A stretch of DNA of 64,000 nt, taken from contig DASTZZ010000033.1 in the NCBI GenBank assembly GCA_035764005.1, forward strand, positions 1-64,000. The letters are read 5' to 3'. Made by a program: the position numbers and the translations under genes. The notes under the pieces were generated by a model. That model was not told the origin of the DNA and did no database searches. It was given only the letters and a program-made list of their open reading frames with translations. Positions 53,311-62,498 of this stretch are shown piece after piece; position 1 is the stretch's first letter; the number at the start of each line of letters is the position of its first letter. Source of the DNA: Terriglobales bacterium. Lineage in GTDB: Bacteria > Acidobacteriota > Terriglobia > Terriglobales > Acidobacteriaceae.

Positions 53311-53607
53311 TCATCCTCCCGCCACCGCCCCGATAATCAAGAACGGCTCCTTCCCTGACGCGACTGCCTCGGGCAGTGGCGCGTCTGGAGATTCGTGCGA
53401 TAAATCCTCCTCGCACGCGAAGAAACGCAAGAATGCGCGCCGCTTCAGAGTATCGTGGTCACGAATTGTGCCACGCAGCGCAGGATACTGAGCTTCGAGA
53501 GCGTCCAGCACTGCGCGCTGCGTGACAGGAGCAGGCACTTCGAGGCGTACCTCGCCGTTTATTTTGGCGAGTGTGCGCAGGTGCGAGGGGAGTTCTACGC
53601 GGATCAT
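53311..53607 (-). CDS. MoaD/ThiS-family sulfur-carrier protein
   Basis: A 98-residue ubiquitin-like protein: an N-terminal [24 protein letters not shown] strand-turn-strand, a helix ([16 protein letters not shown]) and the diagnostic C-terminal Gly-Gly (IIGAVAGG). Such carriers are adenylated and thiocarboxylated at the terminal glycine and donate sulfur for molybdopterin or thiazole synthesis, or act in ubiquitin-like systems. The ATG at 53607 overlaps the stop of the propeller gene by four bases. No moaE, moeB or thiF is in the window. Confidence 0.85.
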   Translation of the reverse strand: MIRVELPSHLRTLAKINGEVRLEVPAPVTQRAVLDALEAQYPALRGTIRDHDTLKRRAFLRFFACEEDLSHESPDAPLPEAVASGKEPFLIIGAVAGG

Positions 53608-54779
53608 GACAGCGTCTGTACCTCTACCGAGAGCACGGCGGGAAGATCGCGTACGATCGGCATCCATGAGTCTCCAGCGTCGGCGGAGGCATAGACCTGG
53701 CCTCCGGTGGTCCCGAAGTAGACGCCGCATTTGTCGAGCGAATCGACGGCCATGGCGTCGCGCAGTACGTTGACATAACAATCCTTCTGCGGCAAGCCTT
53801 TGGTGAGCGCCTCCCATTCGTTGCCACCCTTGCGGCTGCGATAGACGCGCAGCTTGCCTTCGTGGACGTAGTGTTCTCCATCGCTCTTGATCGGCACGAC
53901 GTAGATTGTTTCCGGCTCGTGCGCATGAACGTCGATCACGAAGCCAAAGTCCGTGGGCAGATTGCCGCTCACTTCCGTCCAGTTATCGCCGCCATCGTCG
54001 CTGCGCATCACGTCCCAATGCTTCTGCATGAAGAGCGTGTTCGGACGCGATGGATGCATGGCGATGTGGTGTACGCAGTGTCCGATTTCGGCGCGCGGAT
54101 CCGGGATGTATTGCGAGTGCAGTCCGCGATTGATCGGCTTCCAGGTTTCACCACCATCGTCGGTGCGGAATGCGCCTGCGGCGGAAATGGCAATGTAGAT
54201 TCGGCCAGGATTCTTGGGATCAAGGATGATGGTGTGCAGACACATGCCGCCGGCGCCGGGTTGCCATTTTGGTCCGGTTCCGTGACCGCGCAGGCCGGGA
54301 AGCTCCTGCCAGCTGTGTCCGCCGTCTTTCGATTGGAAGAGCGCCGCGTCTTCTACACCGGCGTAGACGGTATCGGCGTCTTTGAGCGAAGGCTCGAGGT
54401 GCCAAACGCGCTTGAACTCCCACGGATGCTGCGTGCCGTCGTACCACTGGTGCGTCGTCAGCGGCTTGCCCTTGTTCGAAGTGTCGTAGACGAATTTGTT
54501 GCTCTGCCCTTTTGGAAATCCATCGGGACCGGTCTCAACCCCACCGCCAGGCGCAGACCATGTTTTGCCGCCGTCATCGGAACGTTGGATGATTTGGCCG
54601 AACCAGCCGCTCGTCTGCGATACATAGATCCGATTCGGGTCAACGGGAGAACCCTTCATGTGATAGATCTCCCATCCCGCGAAATGCGGACCGCTTACGT
54701 CCCAGTTCTGCCGCTTGCCGTCTGACGAAAGAATGAATGCGCCTTTCTTTGTTCCCACCAGCACTCGTACTTTGCTCAT
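53604..54779 (-). CDS. Asp-box (BNR/sortilin-like) beta-propeller protein
   Basis: A 391-residue soluble protein (no signal peptide), built of repeated Asp-box blades: [49 protein letters not shown] and ADAGDSWM. These are structural motifs of sialidase, sortilin and photosystem-assembly propellers; no sialidase catalytic set is visible, so enzyme activity is unlikely. It starts at an ATG with AAAGGA upstream. Its stop overlaps the MoaD-like start, so both are made together; the function of this pair is unknown. Confidence 0.82.
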   Translation of the reverse strand: MSKVRVLVGTKKGAFILSSDGKRQNWDVSGPHFAGWEIYHMKGSPVDPNRIYVSQTSGWFGQIIQRSDDGGKTWSAPGGGVETGPDGFPKGQSNKFVYDTSNKGKPLTTHQWYDGTQHPWEFKRVWHLEPSLKDADTVYAGVEDAALFQSKDGGHSWQELPGLRGHGTGPKWQPGAGGMCLHTIILDPKNPGRIYIAISAAGAFRTDDGGETWKPINRGLHSQYIPDPRAEIGHCVHHIAMHPSRPNTLFMQKHWDVMRSDDGGDNWTEVSGNLPTDFGFVIDVHAHEPETIYVVPIKSDGEHYVHEGKLRVYRSRKGGNEWEALTKGLPQKDCYVNVLRDAMAVDSLDKCGVYFGTTGGQVYASADAGDSWMPIVRDLPAVLSVEVQTLS

Positions 54780-54830
54780 GCTTGTCCTTTCATTGCTTCG
54801 AAGCTAGATAATCGAAGTTGGTCCTTTCTC

Positions 54831-55274
54831 TCAGGCGGCGCTGGCGGCGGTGCTTTTCGCTTTAGCCGTTTGTGCTTCGCGAATCCGTCCGCCTGCCCAT
54901 GCGGTTGGGAGCGCGAGCACGATCAGCGCGATCGGATACCAGTGCGGCCCGTATTGCGGGCCGGCATTCCAGGTCACAATGGCTCCGATCGTAGCCACCA
55001 CAATTCCAATGGCTGCGCCTACAAGCGCGTGAAACATAGGTCGTCGCGGCGCCAAGCGAGCCGTCACGTACGCCGCGAGCACGCTATAGACGGTGCGATA
55101 CGCGGTCGCGAGCGCCAGCAATGAATCCGCAACGCGCACTCCCAAAGCGGGAAAGAATCCCGCTGAGCGCAGGAGAACGTCGGTGAGGATCGATAGGGCA
55201 GCGCCTACTACGATGCCCGCGACTACCGCTCCGATACTCCTTGGTACGTTACGCGAACTCTGTGCTTCGCTCAT
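54831..55274 (-). CDS. Small membrane protein of unknown function, 147 aa
   Basis: Four hydrophobic segments at about 14-34, 40-68, 80-102 and 112-128 (GAVVAGIVVGAALSILTDVLL; FHALVGAAIGIVVATIGAIVTW; YPIALIVLALPTAWAGG). AAAGGA precedes the ATG. It is 51 bp upstream of the propeller gene on the same strand and 94 bp downstream of the DoxX-like gene, so the four may form an operon. No family recognised. Confidence 0.65.
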   Translation of the reverse strand: MSEAQSSRNVPRSIGAVVAGIVVGAALSILTDVLLRSAGFFPALGVRVADSLLALATAYRTVYSVLAAYVTARLAPRRPMFHALVGAAIGIVVATIGAIVTWNAGPQYGPHWYPIALIVLALPTAWAGGRIREAQTAKAKSTAASAA

Positions 55275-55367
55275 GGTGTTCCTTTCTCAACCAGCGCCTG
55301 ACCGTAACCGAACAGCCGCAACATCGGCCTGATCCGCCGCCCGGTTCTGTTGCTTTCCGCAAAACCG

Positions 55368-55787
55368 CTAGTCCTTCCACGGAATCAGCGCGCGCACGCG
55401 CGGGTCGCGGAAGAAGAGTCCACCCCATACGAAGATTCCTACGTACACCGGCGTGAGAATGTAGCCGAACAGCGGATTGCCGACGCGTGCATTTGTTGCC
55501 ACCGCGCCGCCGAGATAGCCCGTCAGCAGGATCGCACCTAAAACAGACGTTCTCGGAATCGCGTACAAAATTACGCTGACCAGCAGCGTGGCGCCGATTA
55601 GCGGAATCGCGCTTACTGACCAGCCAACCTTGGTCGTGCCCTCGACTACTGCAGCCGGCAGTGGACGCCAGAGCTTTCCCACAGCGTCGGCCAACAGAAA
55701 CAGAATAGGGAGCCCACTGATAATGCGTCCTGCCCAAAGCGTCTTGCTGGACGTGGCTACTGCGGTCTGCGTGCCTGCTTGAGACAT
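55368..55787 (-). CDS. DoxX-like membrane protein
   Basis: A 139-residue four-helix membrane protein. The start at 55787 has GAAGGAG seven bases upstream. The pattern ILFLLADAVGKLWRP, IPLIGATLLVSVILYAIPRTSVLGAILLTGYLGGAVATNARVG and YVGIFVWGGLFFRDPRVRALIP fits DoxX_2-like proteins, whose role (redox or quinone-linked) is poorly known. Confidence 0.75.
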   Translation of the reverse strand: MSQAGTQTAVATSSKTLWAGRIISGLPILFLLADAVGKLWRPLPAAVVEGTTKVGWSVSAIPLIGATLLVSVILYAIPRTSVLGAILLTGYLGGAVATNARVGNPLFGYILTPVYVGIFVWGGLFFRDPRVRALIPWKD

Positions 55788-55974
55788 ATCTCCTTCTCCT
55801 TCGCCTGTACGTCGGATGAGGTTTGTGGAATCGACAATTTGAGGCACCGATCAGCGATTAGCGCACAAAAAACGACGAAAAATTTTCAGTTCCGAGCTGA
55901 GGAAAATTCGAATTCGGCAGCACAAGCACTGAAGCTTCAAGAGGATACAACGAAGTGCCTTCTGGTTCGCGTGT

Positions 55975-56078
55975 TGGGGTTAACGCCGAAATATCCACGG
56001 CGTTAACCCCAGATTTCCACGGGGTTAACCCCGGATTTTCCACGGCGTTAACCCCAATGAGACTGGGGGTTAACCCCA
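55975..56078. repeat. Regularly spaced GTTAAC array (period about 22.5 bp)
   Basis: GTTAAC occurs at 55979, 56002, 56024, 56047 and 56069, i.e. spacings of 23, 22, 23 and 22 bp. The unit is (a)tttccacggcgttaacccc with variants; three copies read ccacggcgttaacccc or ccacggggttaacccc. The core ggggttaacccc is itself a palindrome. The spacing equals about two helical turns, so all sites would face one side of the DNA. No spacers are present, so it is not CRISPR. Confidence 0.8.
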
Positions 56079-56411
56079 TTGAGACGCGAACCGGAGTTAA
56101 GGTTTGGTGAATCACTGTGCGGGCAATTGGAATCCGCCACGCAGGAGTTGCGGAGAACACGCTCAGGCATAGGCACCGATGTTCGTTTTATATTCGCCAC
56201 CATAGAATGCATGCTATCGCGAATCGCGGAATTGTTCAATGGGAATTTTGCGCAGATTTTATGCGGGTAGAACACTCTCCACTGGCAGTCGCAAACGGCA
56301 TGCGCGCTCTGAGTTTTGTAGCTCCAGGTTAGTTAAAACTAGACGGCGAGTTCCACAGCATTTTTGCCGTCGCTGTGAGACCGCTCTCGGAGATAACGAA
56401 TTTCTCATTGC

Positions 56412-56580
56412 GTTGTCATCCTTCGGAGCGCGAGGTTCCAGTTTAGGGAGTCAACGATGTTGGGTTTGCGCTCCGGGGGGATCTGCTGTTCCTCGCGTTA
56501 GCAAACAGCAGATTCCCCGCGCCGCAAAGCAAAGGCGAGGAGACCGATACTCTTTCGCGGCGGCGCGAGGAATGACAATG
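56412..56580. repeat. Palindromic dispersed element, tgtcatcc family (copy 1)
   Basis: Ends gttgtcatccttcg and gcgaggaatgacaa are inverted. The centre has a second inverted pair, gcgctccggggggatctgct (56475) with agcagattccccgcgccgca (56505). The same four blocks in the same order occur in the element at 62145-62310, so the two are members of one family. No gene in it. Confidence 0.75.
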
Positions 56581-56781
56581 TCAAAAAGAAGCAGCGTTTC
56601 TGCTTGAGTCCATCAGTTCATAGCTTCTAGAGCGCTTCCGGTATTGCTGTATCCGCCACAACGTGTGCGCAAAAGCAATCACGCGGTACCGCTCGCGGGT
56701 AGCGAATGGGTGAATAGCGCGGCGACCCGTCCGCTACCGCGGGACCGTACCGACTCTTCGGACACACCATACAGCTCTAGT

Positions 56782-58479
56782 TCAGAACGTGAACGCCAAA
56801 CCACCGCGCAAGGCCCTGGCCGATTGCACCAGGTACAGCGTGCGACCGTCGGGACTCAAAAACGGACGGTACCCTTGAGCAAGGAGGTTACGTACATCGA
56901 GGAGTGCTTCAATGTGGCCGGGGAAGAAGGCGCCCCCGGGAAGCGGCTGGCGGATAACGATGCTGAAGTAAGGATCGGCTTGACCGGGCGACGCGTTAAA
57001 GAGATCGACGGGTGTGACTGCGCTGGTGCTCGTCCACTTGTACGACGCCGACCAGCGTGTTCCTGTTTCGGGAACGCTGCCATTCAGCTTCGCCGTAACG
57101 GCATGGGCATCCTCGACGCGCAGCTCATGGCGAAGATCGTCCCAGGAGCCGTTCGCAGAGGCGTCAGGAGCTGTGACGGCGCCGCCATAAGCGTAATCGA
57201 GCAGCGCGGTCAGCTCCGGAGAGAAGCTGTGCTCGGCCACTACTCGAATGCCGTGGGTCTCGAGATTGCCCCCATTGAGCGTAAAGGTATCTGACGAGAC
57301 ATCGGGAATTACGTCGGAGGCAATCGACGAAACGTCGCCCGAGCCGGTTAGCGCGATGTTCGAGACGCGATCGAAGAAGACGGCCGCCTGGAACTTGGTG
57401 TCGCCGTGCTTGCGTGAGACCGCCACTTCCTGATGGCGATCGCGCTCCAACGCCGGAGCAAAGGCCACCACGGAAATTCTGGGAACGGGAACTGAAGAGC
57501 CGTCGCCGTTATCGAGCGCGCGATCGAATGGGCTGGAGGGCTCTGCCGTCGCGTAGCGATATTCCACTAGTGTGTCTTTGCCAAGATGCAGTCCGGCGGT
57601 GGCGAACGGACGCATGCCGCTGATGTGCCGGATGAACTGAACATCCTGCACTTCGCTGCCATAGCTCAAATCGATCAGATCGGCCACTCGCGTGGTGTTC
57701 GAGAAGGTGAACGCTACAGAATTCAGCGCGTTCGTAATCGAGGTGCCGGAGGGAGCAGTGCGCCGCAGAGTGACGGCAAAAGTAGGTGTGTCGCCGTTTG
57801 CGAACTCGTGCTTGTAAGTGGTGCGAATCACGCCTGCGGGCTGGCCGTTCCCGTCGCCTACGCGACCAGTGAACGAGATGCTGTCGGACGCGAACAGCGG
57901 CTGCTGCACGTTGAAGCTCGTTCCGTAATCAGGAGCGCTGCCGAAGCCATCGGCTTGTGAGCCGGCCACGAAGGCCACCCGTCCAGTGACTGCGTGCGGG
58001 TCGTGAGTCTCGGTCGCCGAGGTGGCGAGAACGAATCCCTGCTGGTCGTCGAAGCGCAGGATTGGACGCTGTGCCGCGGAGCGCAGAATCCATTTCCAAT
58101 CGTCCTGGTCGAGAGGAGATGTTTGGCGAGCAGGAATCAGGCGAAGCGCTTCGGCCAGCGTGCTGAGAGTCACATTGATGACCGCGCGACCGCCGGAGCG
58201 GACAATCACGTTTTCCACCAGGGAAGGAAGGAACGAGGCGGCGGTGACCTTCACGCGATAGCTGCCTGGCGCGAGATTAGCAGCCTGATACGTACCGGCC
58301 TGGCTGGTGAAGGCAATCGAAGGCTGCAGCGCGCCGGCGGCGAAGATCTCGACCAGCGCTCCCATTTGGGGAATGCCTTCGGCACTCTTCACGGTGCCGG
58401 TGATGGAGCCAGGGCCGGCAGCGCACACCGGTAGCGCTGCGCCTAACAGCACAACCAACCACGGGAGCCGGTTTGCCAT
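56782..58479 (-). CDS. Outer-membrane barrel protein with carboxypeptidase-regulatory domain, no plug
   Basis: A 565-residue exported protein: signal peptide (1-20), regulatory domain (about 25-105: GSITGTVKSAEGIPQMGALVEIF; LAPGSYRVKVTAASFLP), then a beta-strand-rich C-terminal two-thirds ending in an aromatic residue (GLAFTF). It resembles the TonB-receptor set but lacks the plug domain and is much shorter, so it is probably a TonB-independent barrel or an assembly relative. It is downstream of the GWxTD gene on the same strand, 93 bp apart. Confidence 0.65.
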   Translation of the reverse strand: MANRLPWLVVLLGAALPVCAAGPGSITGTVKSAEGIPQMGALVEIFAAGALQPSIAFTSQAGTYQAANLAPGSYRVKVTAASFLPSLVENVIVRSGGRAVINVTLSTLAEALRLIPARQTSPLDQDDWKWILRSAAQRPILRFDDQQGFVLATSATETHDPHAVTGRVAFVAGSQADGFGSAPDYGTSFNVQQPLFASDSISFTGRVGDGNGQPAGVIRTTYKHEFANGDTPTFAVTLRRTAPSGTSITNALNSVAFTFSNTTRVADLIDLSYGSEVQDVQFIRHISGMRPFATAGLHLGKDTLVEYRYATAEPSSPFDRALDNGDGSSVPVPRISVVAFAPALERDRHQEVAVSRKHGDTKFQAAVFFDRVSNIALTGSGDVSSIASDVIPDVSSDTFTLNGGNLETHGIRVVAEHSFSPELTALLDYAYGGAVTAPDASANGSWDDLRHELRVEDAHAVTAKLNGSVPETGTRWSASYKWTSTSAVTPVDLFNASPGQADPYFSIVIRQPLPGGAFFPGHIEALLDVRNLLAQGYRPFLSPDGRTLYLVQSARALRGGLAFTF

Positions 58480-58572
58480 TCTTCCACCCCTGATCGAAGT
58501 TCGCGCATGCCCAAACGGGCAAACTGAGAACTTCTCTGCCGATTGCCGTCCGGCAGCCCGGACTTCGAGTTC

Positions 58573-60330
58573 CTACTGGACGAGGAACTTTGCAGTGGGG
58601 GCAATCGACTGCTTGGAGATATTGTCGTTCACCTTTACCGTCAGCTCGTACGTTCCCGGTTCGAGACTCGCCAGGGACATGCTCTTCTCGAGTGTCACCT
58701 GGTCTCCGGTGTTGCCGATCTGATCGGTTGTTTCTACAGCATGCAGCACAGGTTTCCTGGTCGTCGTGTTGACGATGTCGTACTCAAACTGCGCCGACGA
58801 CTTCTTGCTCTGATCGTTGATCCCGAGATTGTATACCTGCATCCAGAAATTGAGCTTCTGATCCCGCTTGAACTTCGCCGGAGTACCATCGGCGCCATCC
58901 ATGCGCGGACGAACCTTGGTGGAACCGATCACGAACTCTCCCGTACCCACCTGCTTCGACGGAACCTTCTCCATTACGTCAGCAAGGATGAGCGTTGAAG
59001 AAGTGAGACCCTTGTCGTCGCTCATGTCGGGAACAACGATGCCGCGAGACCAGGTGCCCATGCGATCGCCATTCACGTCCTTCACGACGATGTCGAAGCG
59101 ATAACGACCAGGACGCAACGGGATCGCTTTCGAGTACACATCTGAGCTCTCAAGCACCTTCGGCAGCAGCTCTGGCGGTTGGTCGTCCTGAAGGGTGTCT
59201 TCGAAGGTCTGTGCAATGCGCCCAGTGAGCGTCGTGACGCGACCGAAAACATTTATCGTGCCTCGCTCAATGCCGTCCTTATTGAGATACGTGACGTTCT
59301 TCTTTTTCACCTGCAGCATGATCGGAACCAGCACAGTGTCGCCGGTCACGCGCACGAAGTCAGCGCGCACCTCGAATGGAAGCAGGTTGTAACGGACTTT
59401 CGAGGTAACAACTTCTTCGAGGTCCTTGAACTTAACCGCCGGCGGACGGTTCAACTTCGCGAACTGCTCGAGGCGATCGAACTGCTTGCTCTGCAAATCC
59501 TGATTGAACGGACCGGCGCCCAATTGCTCCAAGCCGCCGGTGAAACGATCCGCTTTGTTGGCGAGTCCCATCTGCTCGTACAGCGTGAGTCCCGCTCCGG
59601 GAACGTACTTCAGCGCGTCTTTTTCCGAGCGATCGATCGTCATGTGATAGTCGCCGCACATGCACGTATCGACGAACTCGATAATCACTTCCTGTCCGAT
59701 GCCCTCAAGATAGCGATACCGCCAATCCTCGAAAGGATAGGTTGAGGTCTCGCCGCCGCCTTCTTCCATCGGACGCTCATAGGTGCCGCCGCTCGGATGC
59801 GAATCGATCTCGTCCGGCTTGCCGTACATGATGTAAATGCGGCCGCGATCGGTCTTCCATCCGGGAATGCCGGCAGCGAAATGCTCGTTCGCGTAGGCTA
59901 TGCGCGCGTAGTGCTCTTCTTTGAATTCGTTTTCGACGGTGTCAGGCGTAGGATCGCGGCGCGCCCAGAAAGCCTCGATGAAGTTGTCGCGCTCTTCATC
60001 GTTCGATAACTGCTTGAATGCAGCTTTCTCTTCGTCGGTGATGATGTAGCGAACATCTTCGTCCAGCCACTTCTTATAGACTGCGCCAACTTCTTTCTTG
60101 AACGCCTTTTCGCGCTCTTTCTTTTCTTTGTCCGTGAGAGGCCGATTGCGCTTGTCGACATCGGGAGAGTTGGGATCCTGCGAGCCGGCTTTGGCGTCAG
60201 CCTTTGGTGTGGCCGACGATTTGTCCGTGGAGACATCTGCAGATGTCTGCGCCGTCATCAGGACCGGAACCGCCATCAGCGTTGAAAAGAGAACAGCAGA
60301 CGAGAAGCGACGAAGAAGTGAGGAAGACAT
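58573..60330 (-). CDS. GWxTD-domain exported protein
   Basis: 585 residues from the ATG at 60330, which gives a signal peptide (MSSSLLRRFSSAVLFSTLM onward); 39 upstream codons of the frame are rejected. The GWxTD domain spans about 80-230, with the motif G157-W-K-T-D followed by RGRIYIMYGKPDEI. The rest is a chain of beta-sandwich-like segments (VLVPIMLQVKKKNVTYLNKDG; YRFDIVVKDVNGDRMGTWSRGI; ELTVKVNDNIS). The family is frequent in Acidobacteriota and Bacteroidota; its function is not established. Confidence 0.88.
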   Translation of the reverse strand: MSSSLLRRFSSAVLFSTLMAVPVLMTAQTSADVSTDKSSATPKADAKAGSQDPNSPDVDKRNRPLTDKEKKEREKAFKKEVGAVYKKWLDEDVRYIITDEEKAAFKQLSNDEERDNFIEAFWARRDPTPDTVENEFKEEHYARIAYANEHFAAGIPGWKTDRGRIYIMYGKPDEIDSHPSGGTYERPMEEGGGETSTYPFEDWRYRYLEGIGQEVIIEFVDTCMCGDYHMTIDRSEKDALKYVPGAGLTLYEQMGLANKADRFTGGLEQLGAGPFNQDLQSKQFDRLEQFAKLNRPPAVKFKDLEEVVTSKVRYNLLPFEVRADFVRVTGDTVLVPIMLQVKKKNVTYLNKDGIERGTINVFGRVTTLTGRIAQTFEDTLQDDQPPELLPKVLESSDVYSKAIPLRPGRYRFDIVVKDVNGDRMGTWSRGIVVPDMSDDKGLTSSTLILADVMEKVPSKQVGTGEFVIGSTKVRPRMDGADGTPAKFKRDQKLNFWMQVYNLGINDQSKKSSAQFEYDIVNTTTRKPVLHAVETTDQIGNTGDQVTLEKSMSLASLEPGTYELTVKVNDNISKQSIAPTAKFLVQ

Positions 60331-60597
60331 GGTACGGACTACTCCTGAGGAACACACGATGAGCACCATTATTTTAGGCACTTCTCTGGGCCGGAGCAAG
60401 CAAAGTTGCGTTAATTGGTACGAAATGCAAGGGGTCCCCGGACGCAAGTTTTCGCCAAAATTCTGCTATAACTCACGCTATAATGAGGATTCCCGGCAAG
60501 TTGAGTTCCCCCTCGCCTGTTTCAGCCGAAGGATTCCTTCCTCGACTGCCCAAGAAACTTTTTGTCCCGAGTTGGCGTAACACTGCCTGGAGGATGC

Positions 60598-62085
60598 ATG
60601 GCCGAAACCCGCACGATTGACCTACCACTTACAGACACCCGCTCGACGGTGGGATCAACTCACAGCCCTGCTCCGGAGCGCAAGCCTCGCAGCAACACCA
60701 AGAAGATCGTCATCGCGATTGTGGCGTTGGTTGTGCTCGCAGGACTGGTAGCGCTCAGCGTCCGCAGCAGCCAGAGCAATGTGCCCAGCGTGACTACCTC
60801 CAAAGTCACGCATGAGGACCTCTCCAGCGTGGTGACCGGCTCGGGCGAGATCAAGGCCAAGACATACGTCAACATCGGTGCACAGGGCTTTGGCAAGATC
60901 ACCAAGCTCTACGTGAAAGAAGGCGACACGGTTAAGAAGGGCCAGAAACTGGCGCAGCTCGAAAACGTGCAGAGTGCTGCCGATGTAAACGCGCAGCGCG
61001 CCAACATCGAGACGGCGCAGATGGATTTGGACGCCTCGAATGCTGCTATCGAGACCGGCATCGCCGACATCGCCCGCGACAAAGCTGACCTTGAGCAGAA
61101 GACGCTGGACTTCAACCGCGCCAAGCAGCTCTACCAGAGCCAGCTTATCGCGAAGTCTGACTTCGACGCCAAGAAGGCTGCCTACGACGTTTCCGCTGCA
61201 ACTCTGAAGGAATCGGAAGCCAAGCTAGCGCAGATGAAGGCGCAGAAGGCTTCGAGTTCCGGTCGCGTGACGCAAGCCAACGCCACCCTGCACAAGCTCA
61301 CAGATATTCTTGGCAAGACCGAGTACATTGCTCCGTTCGATGGGATAGTGACGAATCTTCCCGTGCGCGAAGGGGAAACCGTCGTGGTCGGCATTCAAAA
61401 TTCTCCCGGCAGCACGCTTATGACGCTTGCGGACATGTCGGTAGTGACCGCCGAAGTGCGGGTGGACGAGACTGACATCGTGAACGTCAAGTTAGGCCAG
61501 CCCGCTGACGTGACCATCGATGCAATGCCGGATGAGACTTTCAAAGGTCATGTCACAGAGATCGGCGACCAGGCGTTGGTGCGATCTTCTGGTGTAGCTA
61601 CTTCGCAAACCACGGCAGGCACGCAGGAAGCGAAGGATTTCAAGGTCGTAATCACGCTGGATAATCCGCCGGCGAACCTGCGTCCAGGCTTCTCGACTAC
61701 AGCCAAGATCACGACAGCGAGCAAGAGCAACGTGATGGCAATCCCGATTCAGGCTTTGACCGTCCGCACGCAGGGTGAATTGGATGCGCAGCGCGCAGCT
61801 CTGACAAAGAAGAAAGCGCCAGCACAAGCCTCGCCATCGGCCGCTCCGGACTCTAAGAGCAAGAAGGAAGTTCAGGGCGTCTTCGTGGTCGACAAGAGCA
61901 CGAAGAAAGTCGATTTCAAGCCTGTGGAGACCGGGATCCAAGGCGCGACGGATGTTGAAGTCACGAAGGGACTCAGCGATGGTCAGGAGATCGTGACCGG
62001 CAGCTACAAGATCTTGCGCACGCTGAAAGTCGGCGCCAAGGTCAAAGTCGATAACACGGTCGCGAAGAAGGACGACAACTCCTAG
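60598..62085 (+). CDS. Membrane-fusion (periplasmic adaptor) protein, HlyD/MacA type
   Basis: The periplasmic adaptor of a tripartite efflux or lipid-export system. The ATG at 60598 has GGAGG upstream. One N-terminal transmembrane helix (about 36-57, IVIAIVALVVLAGLVALSV), a lipoyl half (GFGKITKLYVKEGDTVKKGQKLAQLE), a coiled-coil hairpin (about 118-225), the second lipoyl half (APFDGIVTNLPVREGETVVVG) and the beta-barrel and MP domains. 495 aa. It lies 413 bp before an ABC ATPase on the same strand, with a palindromic element between. Confidence 0.9.
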   Translation: MAETRTIDLPLTDTRSTVGSTHSPAPERKPRSNTKKIVIAIVALVVLAGLVALSVRSSQSNVPSVTTSKVTHEDLSSVVTGSGEIKAKTYVNIGAQGFGKITKLYVKEGDTVKKGQKLAQLENVQSAADVNAQRANIETAQMDLDASNAAIETGIADIARDKADLEQKTLDFNRAKQLYQSQLIAKSDFDAKKAAYDVSAATLKESEAKLAQMKAQKASSSGRVTQANATLHKLTDILGKTEYIAPFDGIVTNLPVREGETVVVGIQNSPGSTLMTLADMSVVTAEVRVDETDIVNVKLGQPADVTIDAMPDETFKGHVTEIGDQALVRSSGVATSQTTAGTQEAKDFKVVITLDNPPANLRPGFSTTAKITTASKSNVMAIPIQALTVRTQGELDAQRAALTKKKAPAQASPSAAPDSKSKKEVQGVFVVDKSTKKVDFKPVETGIQGATDVEVTKGLSDGQEIVTGSYKILRTLKVGAKVKVDNTVAKKDDNS

Positions 62086-62144
62086 GCAACGGCTGTGTCG
62101 GAGAGAACATGGTACCCCTTCGGCGGTGTCTATTTAATTGAGGA

Positions 62145-62310
62145 CTGTCATCCCTCGCGCAGCCGCGAACTTGGTGAGGACTTCGAGAATTAGTCTTTGC
62201 TGCGCGGGGGACCTGCTGTTTGACTTGAGGCGAACAACAGATCCCCCGCTCCGCAGAACCACAATTTTCTAAACGGACAAGTCGTGGCGGCGGAGCGAGG
62301 GATGACAGTG
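62145..62310. repeat. Palindromic dispersed element, tgtcatcc family (copy 2)
   Basis: Shares with 56412-56580 the end blocks (gtcatccctcgcgc and gagcgagggatgacag) and the inner pair (tgcgcgggggacctgctgtt with aacagatcccccgctccgca). Length about 165 bp. It lies between the adaptor and ATPase genes. Confidence 0.75.
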
Positions 62311-62318
62311 TTCCTTGA

Positions 62319-62349
62319 GTAAGCCTTACGAATACGTAAGCCTTACGAA
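62319..62349. promoter_or_regulatory. Direct repeat of a palindromic 14-mer, possible operator
   Basis: gtaagccttacgaa occurs twice, at 62319 and 62336, 17 bp apart. Each copy contains gtaag-c-cttac, an inverted repeat. It lies about 150 bp upstream of the ABC ATPase gene, right after the palindromic element. A regulator binding two dimers is plausible; no candidate regulator is adjacent. Confidence 0.35.
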
Positions 62350-62498
62350 CGCACCAAAGTTCGAGTGTTAAGGTCGCAGAGGATGTTTCTAGTAACTGTC
62401 CCCAATTTGAAACGTCTATAGCCTGACAGGGGTGTTTTCGTCCAATATTGGGGAACCAGGTTTTTGGTCTTCCCGTAACTGACATGCAGGAGACCGGA

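Larger units (their letters stand above)
55848..56781. other. Gene-poor region with GTTAAC array and palindromic element
   Basis: 934 bp without a credible gene. Two structures account for part of it: the phased GTTAAC array at 55975-56078 and the inverted-repeat element at 56412-56580. An open frame on the minus strand across the array encodes repeated GVNAV..GLTPWKSGVNAVD units, but this is a by-product of the DNA repeat. The remainder shows nothing I recognise. Confidence 0.5.

Noticed and set aside
55975-56078. CRISPR array
   Set aside because: The period is only 22-23 bp, with no unique spacers and no cas gene in the window.
55858-56160. Minus-strand open frame with GVNAV/GLTPWK repeats
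   Set aside because: It exists only because the GTTAAC array is a multiple of near three-base phase; there is no ribosome-binding site, and the repeat explains the composition.
56644-57294. Plus-strand frame opposite the barrel protein
   Set aside because: It overlaps the better-supported minus-strand gene at 56782-58479 and has an Arg/Gly/Cys-rich composition typical of a shadow frame.
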